Source: CAVSKL01 sp963728475 [NCBI: Candidatus Eiseniibacteriota bacterium] (GTDB lineage Bacteria; Eisenbacteria; RBG-16-71-46; JABDJR01). From it: a stretch of 64,000 nt of DNA. Position numbers and translations under genes: made by a program. The stretch lies in the NCBI GenBank assembly GCA_963728475.1, contig CAVSKL010000004.1:186001-250000 (forward strand), in the 5' to 3' direction. Positions 1 to 8,458 of the stretch are shown piece by piece. Under the pieces are notes generated by a model. That model saw nothing but the letters and a program-made list of their open reading frames with translations, had not been told where the DNA came from and ran no database searches. Numbering within the stretch: the stretch's first letter is position 1; each line of letters begins with the position of its first letter.

Positions 1-1
1 G

Positions 2-241
2 CTGGTCTACACCCTGAACAAGGCGGCCCGGGACGCCCGGATCACGGTGTACTCGGTGGCCGGCCGGCGGGTGCTCCGGACGGACATCCCCTCCCGGGCC
101 GGCACCAATGCCTACGTCTGGGATCTCCGGGACCAGGAGGGGGACCTGGTGGCCAACGGGGTCTATCTGTTCCTCCTCGAGCTCACCGATACCGGGGGCA
201 AGCACCTCCGGCGCCTGGAACGGGTGGCGGTGGCCCGATAG
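2..241 (+). CDS. C-terminal end of a secreted protein with FlgD/T9SS-like sorting domain (5' truncated)
   Basis: The reading frame is open from the left edge to a TAG at 239-241 and gives about 79 residues. They form a small all-beta domain: the pattern ITVYSVAGRRV, then GTNAYVWDLRD, then GDLVANGVYLFLLEL is the FlgD-Ig / type IX secretion C-terminal fold found at the end of large cell-surface or secreted proteins in FCB-group bacteria. The rest of the protein, and so its enzymatic or adhesive role, lies outside the window. Nothing decides between true type IX secretion and another anchoring route. A perfect GC-rich palindrome at 295-310 downstream could act in termination, but it has no long T-run. 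Confidence 0.7.
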   Translation: MVYTLNKAARDARITVYSVAGRRVLRTDIPSRAGTNAYVWDLRDQEGDLVANGVYLFLLELTDTGGKHLRRLERVAVAR

Positions 242-412
242 GGAGCGCGCCGGGAGCTCCGCCGGGAAAGCCGGGACCCGCCCGGTCGCAAGAGCCCCGG
301 CCGGCCGGGGGTTTCCCGGCGGCCGTCGCCGGGATGCCGCGCCGCGCCGCGCGTTCCGCCGCCGGACCCCCGGAAATCCGCGCCGGTTCTGGAGTTTTTG
401 GGGGTTAGAGGG

Positions 413-441
413 TTGACGATCCCATACCGCGGTGATATTAG
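413..441 (+). promoter_or_regulatory. Sigma-70-type promoter for the HU gene
   Basis: TTGACG at 413-418 and TATTAG at 436-441 are separated by exactly 17 nt. Transcription would begin near 448 and leave a leader of about 120 nt before the ATG at 571. The rest of the 242-570 gap holds only GC-rich sequence and the palindrome at 295-310; no gene is seen there. Confidence 0.6.
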
Positions 442-570
442 TCGCCCGTAGCGTGCAAACGCGCGCGCGCCGGCCCCGGTCCGGGACCACTGGAAACCAT
501 TGGGCGGAAGGTGGTTACGGGCGCCGGCCACGACCACGTTTCCCGGAGCGTGACCATGGAGGGCATGGGA

Positions 571-837
571 ATGAACAAGCAGGATCTGATCGAATCGGTC
601 GCCAAGAAGACCCAGCTGACCAAGAAAGACGCCACCGCGGCGGTGGACGCCACCCTCGAATCCATCAAGCGCGGGACCAAGAAGGGCGGCGTTTCCATAG
701 CCGGCTTCGGTTCCTTCAACGTCTCCAATCGCAAGGCCCGCATGGGCCGGAACCCCAAGACCGGCGAGAGCATCAAGATCAAGGCCTCCAAGACCGTGCG
801 CTTCCGGCCCGGCAAGGCCTACAAAGAACAGCTCTAG
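571..837 (+). CDS. HU family DNA-binding protein
   Basis: This 88-residue protein has the HU/IHF fold from end to end: MNKQDLIESVAKK at the N-terminus, the GVSIAGFGSFNV beta-arm lead-in, then the RNPKTGESIKI arm whose proline intercalates DNA. HU dimers bend and compact DNA and assist promoters and recombination. The ATG at 571 gives the normal family length; a GGAGGG lies about 7 nt upstream. An upstream in-frame GTG at 511 and ATG at 556 would add residues not found in the family. The gene is alone, with its own promoter upstream and a hairpin terminator downstream. HU and IHF subunits cannot be separated with certainty by reading, but the length and arm favour HU. Confidence 0.93.
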   Translation: MNKQDLIESVAKKTQLTKKDATAAVDATLESIKRGTKKGGVSIAGFGSFNVSNRKARMGRNPKTGESIKIKASKTVRFRPGKAYKEQL

Positions 838-857
838 ACCGCGCCGGCGGTCGGCTG

Positions 858-899
858 GAAACGGGGCCCGGGGAACGTCTCCCGGGCCTTCCGTTTTCC
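858..899 (+). terminator. Rho-independent terminator after the HU gene
   Basis: A stem built on GGCCCGGG and CCCGGGCC (about 864-886) is extended by GGAAACG and CGTTTTCC on its two sides and ends in TTTT at 894-897. It starts about 20 nt after the HU stop codon. Confidence 0.6.
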
Positions 900-993
900 C
901 GGGGGATACCCGCCCCCCCGGAGGGGACGGATTCGGGGAGGAGCCGGGCTCGACGGGGGCGGGGCCCGGTGGGGAGCGGGTCCCGGTGGGGTG

Positions 994-1046
994 CCGGGCA
1001 CGGGGAAGAGCCGGGCACGGGGAAAAGCCGGCACGGGGAAGAGCCG
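994..1046. repeat. Short tandem repeat, three copies of a 16-17 nt unit
   Basis: The unit GGCACGGGGAAGAGCCG occurs three times with small changes between the HU terminator and the end of the GGDEF gene. It is non-coding on either strand as far as can be seen. Confidence 0.6.
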
Positions 1047-1078
1047 GCGGCGCCGGTCTCCGGGAGGAGCCGGGGAAT

Positions 1079-2455
1079 TCAGCCGCGGGGCGGACGATCG
1101 GTGGGGGCGGTGGAGTCGGGGGGGAGCTGGTCGGCGAAGATCACCCGGTTCTTGCCGGTCTGCTTGGCGTAGACCAGGGCCGCATTGGCCGCCCGCCAGA
1201 GGGCGGTGGCGCTCAGCCCGTCCTGGGGATAGACCGCTCCGCCGATGCTCACGGTGACCTGGGCCGAGATGGACTCGCCCTCGAGCCCGGTGATGGTGAA
1301 CCGGGAAAGCTCGGCCGCCCGCCGGAGCCGCTGGCACACCGCGTCCGCGTCCTCGCGGGTCACCGGCGGGGTCAGGATGAGCGCGAACTCCTCGCCGCCC
1401 CAGCGGGCCACCGAGTCGAACGGCCGGAGCCCGTTCTTCAGCACCTGGGCGGCGTTGGCCAGGACCTGGTTCCCCCCCTCGTACCCGTAGCGCTTGTTGA
1501 AGAGGCGGAAGTCGTCGATGTCGGCGATGGCCAGGGCCATGGACTTGCTCTCGCGCCGGGCGCGGGCGATCTCGTTCTCGAGCTGGAGGTTGAAGTAGGA
1601 ACGGTTGTAGACCTGGGTGGCCGCGTCCACGAACACCAGGTTCCCCAGGATCTCCGAGCGCCGGAGGAGGTCGGTGGCGAACTCCGAGAGAAGGCTGAGG
1701 AGCCCCTGGCGATCCTCGCTGAAAAAGCGGGGGCGCACGCTCCAGGCGTGGAGCACCCCGTAGACCGCCTGGTCCCCCTCGCCCACCGGGATCATGGCCA
1801 GGGAGTGGAACTCGGCCTCGAGCCGGCCGGTGCGGGGGTCGAGCTGCACCGGGAGTTCCGGCAGCACCACCAGGTACCGCCGCCCCAGGACCCATTCGCG
1901 GGAGAGGTCCTCGTCGTAGGGCTCCGGGGTGAGGTTCTCCAGCGGGAGGTCGGCGTTGGCCCGGCGCGGGACCACCCAGAACGAGACCCGCTCGCAGCCC
2001 AGGATCTGGCGGGCGGTGAGCATCACCTGGCGGAGAATGTCCCCGGGCCCCCGCAAGAGATGGGAGTCCTGGGTGAGGATCTTGTCGTAGAGGTTGAACA
2101 GGGTGCGGATCTGGTCCAGCGAGGCCCCGCCCTTCCACTCGCGCAGGGGCAGGGGGATCTTGTAGATCCCCTCGTCCTCGTCCCCGGTGGGAAGGAGGAT
2201 GGCGATGGTGTTCCCGGTGGTCAGATCCCGGTAACGGCGGATCTTCTCGTCACCGCGCAGGATCTCCTCGACCAGGCGGACGTGGCCCAGGTCGATGAGC
2301 CGGTCCAGCACCTCGAATCCGAGGCTCTCCATGGCCCGGTCGTCCCCCTCCTCCAGGGCCCGGGCCACCCGGGCCTGGTCGGCGGTGGGGAGCTTATCAA
2401 CGGGGAGAACCCGCTTCTGGAGGAGTTCCCGGAATGGAATGCGGTGGCGTTTCAT
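1079..2455 (-). CDS. GGDEF diguanylate cyclase
   Basis: This 458-residue protein makes cyclic di-GMP from two GTP. The C-terminal GGDEF domain (about 290-445) has the signature in the GGEEF form at residues 353-357. It is preceded by an RxxD product-inhibition site (RPFD, ending five residues before the GG), so feedback inhibition is likely. The N-terminal 280 residues have no membrane segment; the stretch at about 150-280 looks like a GAF-type sensor, so the enzyme is probably cytoplasmic and its input unknown. The ATG at 2455 directly follows a G-run that can pair with the ribosome; an upstream ATG at 2515 would add 20 residues of low-information sequence. The gene stands alone on the minus strand with a good promoter at 2576-2604. 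Confidence 0.9.
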   Translation of the reverse strand: MKRHRIPFRELLQKRVLPVDKLPTADQARVARALEEGDDRAMESLGFEVLDRLIDLGHVRLVEEILRGDEKIRRYRDLTTGNTIAILLPTGDEDEGIYKIPLPLREWKGGASLDQIRTLFNLYDKILTQDSHLLRGPGDILRQVMLTARQILGCERVSFWVVPRRANADLPLENLTPEPYDEDLSREWVLGRRYLVVLPELPVQLDPRTGRLEAEFHSLAMIPVGEGDQAVYGVLHAWSVRPRFFSEDRQGLLSLLSEFATDLLRRSEILGNLVFVDAATQVYNRSYFNLQLENEIARARRESKSMALAIADIDDFRLFNKRYGYEGGNQVLANAAQVLKNGLRPFDSVARWGGEEFALILTPPVTREDADAVCQRLRRAAELSRFTITGLEGESISAQVTVSIGGAVYPQDGLSATALWRAANAALVYAKQTGKNRVIFADQLPPDSTAPTDRPPRG

Positions 2456-2575
2456 ACCCCCCCGGTCCACGGTGCGGTGCACAGCGATGTTTGCAGCGGG
2501 TCCCGGGCCGGGCACACACTGAGCCCTGGCCCCCGGGAAGTCATACCGGGCCTGTGGTGGGAGGAAAGCACCATA

Positions 2576-2604
2576 ATTTTACCATCTGCAACGGCTTAGG
2601 TCAA
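2576..2604 (-). promoter_or_regulatory. Sigma-70-type promoter for the diguanylate cyclase
   Basis: Read on the minus strand, TTGACC (2604-2599) and TAAAAT (2581-2576) are 17 nt apart, five of six matches in the -10 box. Transcription would start near 2569, about 114 nt before the ATG at 2455. Confidence 0.6.
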
Positions 2605-2706
2605 AGGAATCGCCCCTCGGCGGGGCCTCGGGCCGATGCGCAACCCTCCGAGGCCCCCCCCGCCCCCCTGGCAATTGCGCGAGAATGGGTGGATACCTGG
2701 TTACCA

Positions 2707-2722
2707 GGGCCAACCTCTTGCA
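2707..2722 (+). promoter_or_regulatory. Possible distal sigma-54 (-24/-12) site
   Basis: GGGCCAACCTCTTGCA keeps the GG and GC doublets at the required 10-nt spacing and has a perfect TTGCA -12 element, but the -24 element is degenerate (GGGCC instead of TGGCA). It lies about 180 nt upstream of the better site at 2888. GG-N10-GC is common by chance in GC-rich DNA, so this is tentative. Confidence 0.25.
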
Positions 2723-2887
2723 AAACCCGGGATTCCACGATCGGGCGTCGCGAATGGGTAGGCGGGAACCGGGGATCGGGTCTATACTGGATCCGAGGCC
2801 CTGGCCGGCCCGGCCCGGTCGGTCGCTAACCGTTTGATATTCAGCGAGTTATGTGGTACGGAAAAGATGCCGGAAACCTGGATACCC

Positions 2888-2903
2888 TGGCATGGTATGT
2901 GCC
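2888..2903 (+). promoter_or_regulatory. Candidate sigma-54 (-24/-12) promoter for the small secreted protein
   Basis: TGGCATGGTATGTGCC matches the sigma-54 consensus TGGCACG-N4-TTGCW at 9 of its 12 fixed positions, with GG (2889-2890) and GC (2901-2902) exactly 10 nt apart. Transcription would start near 2914, about 40 nt before the ATG at 2954. The next gene downstream encodes a sigma-54 activator, which strengthens the call. The motif TGGATACC(C)TGG overlaps it at 2879-2890 and recurs at 2690-2700, next to a near-palindrome CCTGGTTACCAGG at 2696-2708; these could be activator binding sites. No gene is seen between 2456 and 2953. TATACT at 2783-2788 resembles a sigma-70 -10 box but has no clear -35 partner. 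Confidence 0.4.
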
Positions 2904-2953
2904 TTAGGTGGAGACAGGGTTTCCAGGGTTTCTCGAGCAGCGAGGTGAATGTG

Positions 2954-3307
2954 ATGAGATGGAAGGACGCACTCCACGGCCCGGCGCTCCTCGCCGCGCT
3001 GGTTGCGGCTGCGCTTTGGCTCTCGGTCTCCGCCCAGCCGGCTCATGCCTCCGACTCCGGCAACGTCGGCGAATACTACGTCGGCAACAACAACGGGTCC
3101 TCGGGGGACAAGTCGGGGGCGGGATCGGGATCGGATGGGGGAGGCCTCACGGCCGATCCCGACACCTTCAAGATCGACACCTGGGGAGGAGCCGTGATCG
3201 GAGCGACCCCTCCGCCGGTCCATACCTCCCCGGTGAGCGGCTCGTTCGGAGTCTTCCTGAACTGGCTGTTCGCTCTGCTGGGCGCCCGCTACCTGGCCGG
3301 AAGGTAG
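2954..3307 (+). CDS. Small secreted protein of unknown function
   Basis: This is a 117-residue protein that I do not recognise. Residues 1-33 form a textbook signal peptide (positive start MRWK, hydrophobic core ALLAALVAAALWL, small residues AQPAHA before cleavage). The mature part opens with a Gly/Ser/Asp/Asn-rich stretch and ends with a hydrophobic segment (FGVFLNWLFALLGARYL) that could sit in or against a membrane. GAGGTGA lies just upstream of ATG 2954; GTG at 2951 is an alternative start. The gene lies between a sigma-54-like promoter and a sigma-54 activator gene 74 nt downstream, so it may be the activator's local target. It has no cysteines and no lipobox. Confidence 0.6.
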   Translation: MRWKDALHGPALLAALVAAALWLSVSAQPAHASDSGNVGEYYVGNNNGSSGDKSGAGSGSDGGGLTADPDTFKIDTWGGAVIGATPPPVHTSPVSGSFGVFLNWLFALLGARYLAGR

Positions 3308-3381
3308 TTCGCCGACCATGAAACGATTTGGGGTCCGGGACGGCGCGCCGTTCCCCGCACTCACCACGGAGGGTTGGATCC

Positions 3382-6300
3382 ATGGCTGAGCCCGCGAAGA
3401 GAGTCGCCCCCGCCGAGGCCGAGGGCCGGGTCCACGGCCTGAGCGGTATCGACGAACTCATGAGCGTCGCCGATCTCGAGCAGGCCGCGGCCAACTACGA
3501 ATCGGCGATCCGAACCTATCGCCGGATCCTGGATGCGAACCCCGGGCCGATCGAGAAGGCCCGGGCGCAGAAGGGCATCGGAAGCTGCCTGGAACGCATC
3601 GGACGCTGGAGGGAAGCCCTCGACGTGCTCGAGGACGCCGCCGGCATCGCCCGCAAGGTCGGGGACGAGGCCGAGCTGGGCCGGATCCTGATCAAGCTCG
3701 GCAAGATCCACTTCGGGCAGGGCAACATCGACACCGCGCTGCGGAGCGGCAACCACGCGCTGGAGCTGATCGACGCCAGGACCGACCCCTCCCACCACGG
3801 TTTCGCCTTGAACCTGGTCGGCTCCTGCTACAACCGCCAGGGCGACCTGGACCGGAGCGCGGTCTGCTTCGAGCAGGCCCTGTCCGCGTTCAAGGGCGCC
3901 GGGGACATCCGGAGCCTGGCCCTGGCCTACAACAACCTGGGACTGATCGCCAAGGAGCGCTGCGACTGGCAGCGCGCGCTCGAATATCTCCAGGTCGCCT
4001 CCAGCCTCCAGGCCATCGAGGGCGAGTACCCCGAGCGGCGCGGCGACCTCAAGAACCTCGGGCTCGTGCACTTCAAGATGGGGCACTGGGAGCTGGCCCG
4101 CGAGTGCTTCAGCGAATCGCTGCGCATCTCCCGCTCGGTGAACGACCCCATCGAGGTGATCCGTTCGCTGCTCGGCCTGGCCGGGGTGGACCTGGTCCAC
4201 CGGCGCTGGGACGCGGCCCTGGAATCCCTGGAGCAGACCCTGGAACTGTGCTCGGAAGAGCAGTACCCGCGCGAGACCGCGCTCACCTATCGCTCGCTGG
4301 GGCAGCTCCACGAGGCCCGCGGCGAGCTGGCCCGCGCCCGCCGCTGCTTCGAGGTGGCATGGCGCAAGGCGGTGGAGACCTCTCCCGAGGGCGACCTGGC
4401 CCGCGAGCTGCTCCGTCTCCGCTCGGACCTGGCCCTGGCGGAGGGCCACCCCGAGGACGCGGCGAGCCTGGCCCGCCGCGCGGTGGACCTCTCCACCCGC
4501 TTCGACGACAAGATGGAGACCGCGCTGGCCAAGGTGTCGCTGGCCCGGGTGCTCCTGGCCCAGAACGAGACCGGCGGCTACGCCCTCCTCGGCGAGGCCG
4601 AGGCGATCCTGGACCGGCTGGGGAGCCCGCTCCCCATCGCCCAGGCCAAGCTGGAAGAGGGGCGCCTCCGGCTCCGCCATGGGCACGACCTGGCCCGGGC
4701 GGAGACGGTGCTTCTCGAGGCCCGGCACATCCTGAAGGATCTGGGCCTGGCCGAACTTGAGATCGAGTGCCTGATCGCGCTTTCCGGCGCCGCCAGCCGC
4801 TGCGGCCAGCTCGACCGGGCCGGCGAATACCTGGAGAGCGCCCGCGCGCGGGTCAACGGGCACGCCGACGTCAAGGTGACCAAGCTGCTGGCCGAGGCCC
4901 AGAAGGAGCTGGAAGCCCGCCTCGTCGAGACCTCGGTCATGAACCTGGGCGCGTTCCGGACCGCCGGCCGCCTGGAGGAAATGGTCGAGTCGCGCCAGCC
5001 CTATCCGGCCAAGCTCGATCACGTGCTCGAGATCATGGCCCAGGCGGTGGAGGCGGACGGCGCCGCCCTGGTGTTCGTCTCCGACGACTACCCCGACGGC
5101 AACTACCGGCTGGGAAGTTCCCCCGCCCAGAAGCTCAGCCGGACGCTCAAGAGTCTTCGCCCCGAGCGCCCGGAGATCGTGCTCGACGCCGGCACCTCGG
5201 TCCGCGAACCCTGGAACGAGCTCATCGCCTCGCGGGCCGCGTCCTCGTTCATGGTGATCCCGGTCTACGGAAACGGGACCACCGCCTATCTCTTCCTGGA
5301 CCGGCTCGGCGATCAGCGCCGCTCCGCGTTCGGCCCCAGCCACCTGAACCTCTGCCTGGCCCTGGTGCCGCAGCTCGAGGCGCTGGTGGACCGGGCCGCG
5401 CTCGAGAACGCGGTCGACAACGAGGAGGATACCCTCCGCCGGCGCACCTTCCTCGCCGACGTGGTCACCCAGAACCCGGAGATGGTGGAAATCCTCAAGC
5501 TGGTGGAGAAGGTGAACCGCACCGACCTCACCGTGCTGCTGCAGGGCGAGACCGGCACCGGCAAGACCCTCATCGCCCGGGCCATTCATCTTTCCAGCGA
5601 GCGCGCCGACGGCGGCTTCGTGACCGTGGATTGCGCCGCGCTACCCGAGAACCTGCTCGAGAGCGAACTGTTCGGCTACGTGAAGGGCGCCTTCACCGGC
5701 GCCGCCCACGACAAGAAGGGCCTGTTCGAGGAGGCCGACGGCGGCACCATCTTCCTGGACGAGATCGGCAAGGCGGGGCTCGGGGTCCAGCGGCGGCTCC
5801 TGCACCTGCTCGACAAGGGCGAGGTGCGGCCGGTGGGCTCCACCACCTACCGCAAGCTGAACGTCCGCGTGATCTGCGCCACCAGCAAGAAGGACATCCT
5901 GGACGAGGCCGACGGCCCGTTCATCAAGGATCTCTACTATCGGCTGAACGACATCATCATCCGCGTCCCCGCGCTCCGGGAGCGCCCCGAGGACATTCCG
6001 CTCCTCGCCGAGTACTTCCTGGAGACCTTCAACTCCCAGACCGGCCGCTCCATTCCCGGCTTCAACCGCACCTCCATGCAGCGGTTGGTCCGGTACGCGT
6101 GGCCCGGCAACGTCCGCGAGCTTGAGAAGGTGGTCCGGCGGGCCGCCATCCTGGGTGAGGATGACGAGTCGATCGGCAGCGACCTCCTCCCCCGCGAGGT
6201 GATCTCCGCCACCGAGACCGGCTCGCCGGTCGTTTCCGCCGCGGGCGGGGACGGTCTGCGGAGCACGGTCGAGGACATGGAGCGGCGCTTGGTGGTGGAC

Positions 6301-6417
6301 GCTCTCGACAAGCACGACTGGAACAAGACGCGGGCGGCCCAGGATCTGGGACTCAGCCGGAAGGGGCTCAAGAACAAGATCGCGCGGTACGGAATCACCC
6401 CCTCCACCCGCGGATGA
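3382..6417 (+). CDS. Sigma-54-dependent transcriptional activator with TPR and GAF-like sensor
   Basis: This 1011-residue enhancer-binding protein has three parts. Residues about 25-520 are tetratricopeptide repeats, about 545-690 a GAF-like sensor, and 700-930 an AAA+ ATPase. The ATPase has Walker A GETGTGKT (722-729), the sigma-54 contact loop GAFTGA (769-774) and Walker B with FLDE (791-794). The last 45 residues are a Fis-type helix-turn-helix. All elements needed to remodel sigma-54 RNA polymerase are present. There is no receiver domain, so activation is probably by a bound protein or ligand rather than a histidine kinase. GGAGGG lies 8 nt before ATG 3382; an upstream in-frame start at 3328 has no such site. 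Likely targets are the small secreted protein upstream and perhaps the genes at 6431-9207. Confidence 0.93.
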   Translation: MAEPAKRVAPAEAEGRVHGLSGIDELMSVADLEQAAANYESAIRTYRRILDANPGPIEKARAQKGIGSCLERIGRWREALDVLEDAAGIARKVGDEAELGRILIKLGKIHFGQGNIDTALRSGNHALELIDARTDPSHHGFALNLVGSCYNRQGDLDRSAVCFEQALSAFKGAGDIRSLALAYNNLGLIAKERCDWQRALEYLQVASSLQAIEGEYPERRGDLKNLGLVHFKMGHWELARECFSESLRISRSVNDPIEVIRSLLGLAGVDLVHRRWDAALESLEQTLELCSEEQYPRETALTYRSLGQLHEARGELARARRCFEVAWRKAVETSPEGDLARELLRLRSDLALAEGHPEDAASLARRAVDLSTRFDDKMETALAKVSLARVLLAQNETGGYALLGEAEAILDRLGSPLPIAQAKLEEGRLRLRHGHDLARAETVLLEARHILKDLGLAELEIECLIALSGAASRCGQLDRAGEYLESARARVNGHADVKVTKLLAEAQKELEARLVETSVMNLGAFRTAGRLEEMVESRQPYPAKLDHVLEIMAQAVEADGAALVFVSDDYPDGNYRLGSSPAQKLSRTLKSLRPERPEIVLDAGTSVREPWNELIASRAASSFMVIPVYGNGTTAYLFLDRLGDQRRSAFGPSHLNLCLALVPQLEALVDRAALENAVDNEEDTLRRRTFLADVVTQNPEMVEILKLVEKVNRTDLTVLLQGETGTGKTLIARAIHLSSERADGGFVTVDCAALPENLLESELFGYVKGAFTGAAHDKKGLFEEADGGTIFLDEIGKAGLGVQRRLLHLLDKGEVRPVGSTTYRKLNVRVICATSKKDILDEADGPFIKDLYYRLNDIIIRVPALRERPEDIPLLAEYFLETFNSQTGRSIPGFNRTSMQRLVRYAWPGNVRELEKVVRRAAILGEDDESIGSDLLPREVISATETGSPVVSAAGGDGLRSTVEDMERRLVVDALDKHDWNKTRAAQDLGLSRKGLKNKIARYGITPSTRG

Positions 6418-6430
6418 GCCCGGACACGGC

Positions 6431-8458
6431 ATGGAGCGGTGGTCGCTGCCCGCTCTGGTCGCCCTGGCGGTAATCGGCTCCTGGCCCGGACCCCCCTCGT
6501 TCCACACCGGCTCCTCCTCCCGTAGCCCGGCCGCGGTCTCCGGGGCCTCGGGCGGATCCGGGGCGCCGCTCGATTCCGCGGCGGCGCTCTCCGACCTCCG
6601 CGAACGCATCCGGCACGACCGCGGCGACGTGGAGTCGCGGCGGGAGCTGGCCGCTCTCCTCTCCCGGAGTTCCGACGTGGAGCTTCGCCGGGAGGCGGTG
6701 GACGCCCTGACCGGGGCGCTGCGGGTTGATTCCGGCGATGCCGGCCTGTGGGTGAGCCTGGCCCGGCTCCAGGACCGGCGCGGTTTCCGCCAGGAGGCGC
6801 GGGGCGCCTACCACCGGGCGCTGGAGCTGGCGCCCGACCGGCCCGAGCTGTGGAGCGAGCTGGCCGCCCACGAGCTCCGCCGCTTCCAGCGCTACCACCG
6901 CCAGGACCTGCTCGACACCGCGGCGGCCGACAACCGGCGGGCGCTGGCCCTGGCCCCATCGGAGGAGGACGCGGTGGCGCGGGCGGCGCGGATCGCCTGC
7001 TACGAGGACCGGGAGGCGTCCCTGGACTCGCTCTGCACCCGCTGGCGCGAGGCGAACCCCGGGAGCCCCTGGCCGTTCCTGATCCGGGGCATGCTCTACA
7101 CCCGGTCGGGCGCGTGGGAGCTGGCCCGCGACGCCTACGAGTCGGGCCTGAGCCGCATGACCCCCGCCGAGCGGCGCCCCTTCCAGGATCTCTCGCTGGT
7201 GGATCCCCAGGCCGAGCGCGAGCGGGAAGCGGCGCCCGACAGCGCCCGCTACTGGCGCGATTTCTGGCGCTGGCGGGATCCCACCCCCGCCGATCCCGAC
7301 AACCCGCGGCTCATGGAGCACTACCGGCGCCTGGTGGAGGCGGAGCTGTACTTCGGCCAGGAGGAGACCGGACTTCCCGGCTGGGACCATGCCCCCGGGG
7401 AGATGATCGTGCGCTACGGCATCCCCACCGACTGGAGCTATCGCCGCGCGGTCCAGCCCGCCGGCGACATCCGGGTCTCCAACAGCTTCGCCGCGCCCGC
7501 CATCGCGGTCCGCTACGGGCCGGGAGCCCACCCGGTGGAGTTCACCTTCGTGGACATGAACCTGAGCGGGCGCTTCTACTGCCCCATCGAAGGGGTGCCC
7601 ACCGACGCCGACTTCCTCCTGGCCGGCGAGCCCTCGAGCTACTCCCCGCCCTTCCAGGCGAAGGAGACCGGCCAGGACCTGGAGATCTGGCGGTTCGTGG
7701 ATCCTTCCGGGCGGGGGCGGATCGAGGTCGCCGCCGCCCTCCCCGCCGGGGACTGGCCCCCGGAGGTGCTGGCCCACCCCTACCGCCTGGCCACCAAGCT
7801 CGCGGTCTACGACTCGACCTGGCGCCGGGAGGACGGGGCGGTGGCGAGCTGGGCTCCGTTCCGCAAGGACGATCTGGGGCGCCTGGTGGGGCGGTTCCGG
7901 GTGGAGGGCGTGGAGGACAGCGTGATCGTGGGGCTGGAGACCCTGGACCGGCAGCAGACCGCGCGCGCGGCCGGCTACGCCGTCCTTGCTCCGGCGGCCG
8001 GAAAACCGGGGCCGGCGCTCAGCGACGTGGCCTTCCTGAGCGGGGTGGACTTCGACCACGCCGAGGGCCCGTACCGGTGGGGGTACGGCACCGGACTTCC
8101 CGATCCCGGACACCTCTACCCGAAGGGCAAGCCCCTCGGCCTGGCCTTCGAGGCCTACGGGCTCACCCCCGACTCCACCGGCCGCAATCATGCCCGGATC
8201 CGGATCTCGGTGGGGCGCAAGTCCCGCCACGGCTTCTTCCAGGTCTTCCTCCCCCACGGCGACCGCCCTCCGGAAGCGGAGCTGGTGTTCGAGGCCTCGG
8301 ATGAGGGAAGCCTGCTCCGGCAGCTCCTCTCGGTCGCCCTGCCCGATCTGGAGAGCGGTCCCTACGTGTTGAAGCTGTCGGTGGAGGATCTCCCCACCGG
8401 CCGGAGCGTCTCCACCGAGGCCCCGTTCCGGGTGCTCGCTCCCGGCAAGGTCCGCTGA
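6431..8458 (+). CDS. TPR protein with GWxTD-like domain
   Basis: This 675-residue exported protein has an N-terminal hydrophobic segment (LPALVALAVIG), tetratricopeptide repeats at about 50-260, then a stretch that follows the GWxTD family: FWRWRDPTPADPDN, a tyrosine- and glutamate-rich helix, and PGWDHAPGEMIVRYGIP, in which the GW is kept but the TD is not. GWxTD proteins are outer-envelope proteins of FCB and related bacteria without a firmly known role. The C-terminal half is beta-rich. The gene starts 13 nt after the activator gene and its stop overlaps the start of the TonB-like gene, so the three probably form one transcript. Confidence 0.65.
   Translation: MERWSLPALVALAVIGSWPGPPSFHTGSSSRSPAAVSGASGGSGAPLDSAAALSDLRERIRHDRGDVESRRELAALLSRSSDVELRREAVDALTGALRVDSGDAGLWVSLARLQDRRGFRQEARGAYHRALELAPDRPELWSELAAHELRRFQRYHRQDLLDTAAADNRRALALAPSEEDAVARAARIACYEDREASLDSLCTRWREANPGSPWPFLIRGMLYTRSGAWELARDAYESGLSRMTPAERRPFQDLSLVDPQAEREREAAPDSARYWRDFWRWRDPTPADPDNPRLMEHYRRLVEAELYFGQEETGLPGWDHAPGEMIVRYGIPTDWSYRRAVQPAGDIRVSNSFAAPAIAVRYGPGAHPVEFTFVDMNLSGRFYCPIEGVPTDADFLLAGEPSSYSPPFQAKETGQDLEIWRFVDPSGRGRIEVAAALPAGDWPPEVLAHPYRLATKLAVYDSTWRREDGAVASWAPFRKDDLGRLVGRFRVEGVEDSVIVGLETLDRQQTARAAGYAVLAPAAGKPGPALSDVAFLSGVDFDHAEGPYRWGYGTGLPDPGHLYPKGKPLGLAFEAYGLTPDSTGRNHARIRISVGRKSRHGFFQVFLPHGDRPPEAELVFEASDEGSLLRQLLSVALPDLESGPYVLKLSVEDLPTGRSVSTEAPFRVLAPGKVR

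Noticed and set aside
3320-3345. A second GG-N10-GC (sigma-54) match just before the activator gene
   Set aside because: Only the doublets match; in DNA this GC-rich such spacing is expected by chance.
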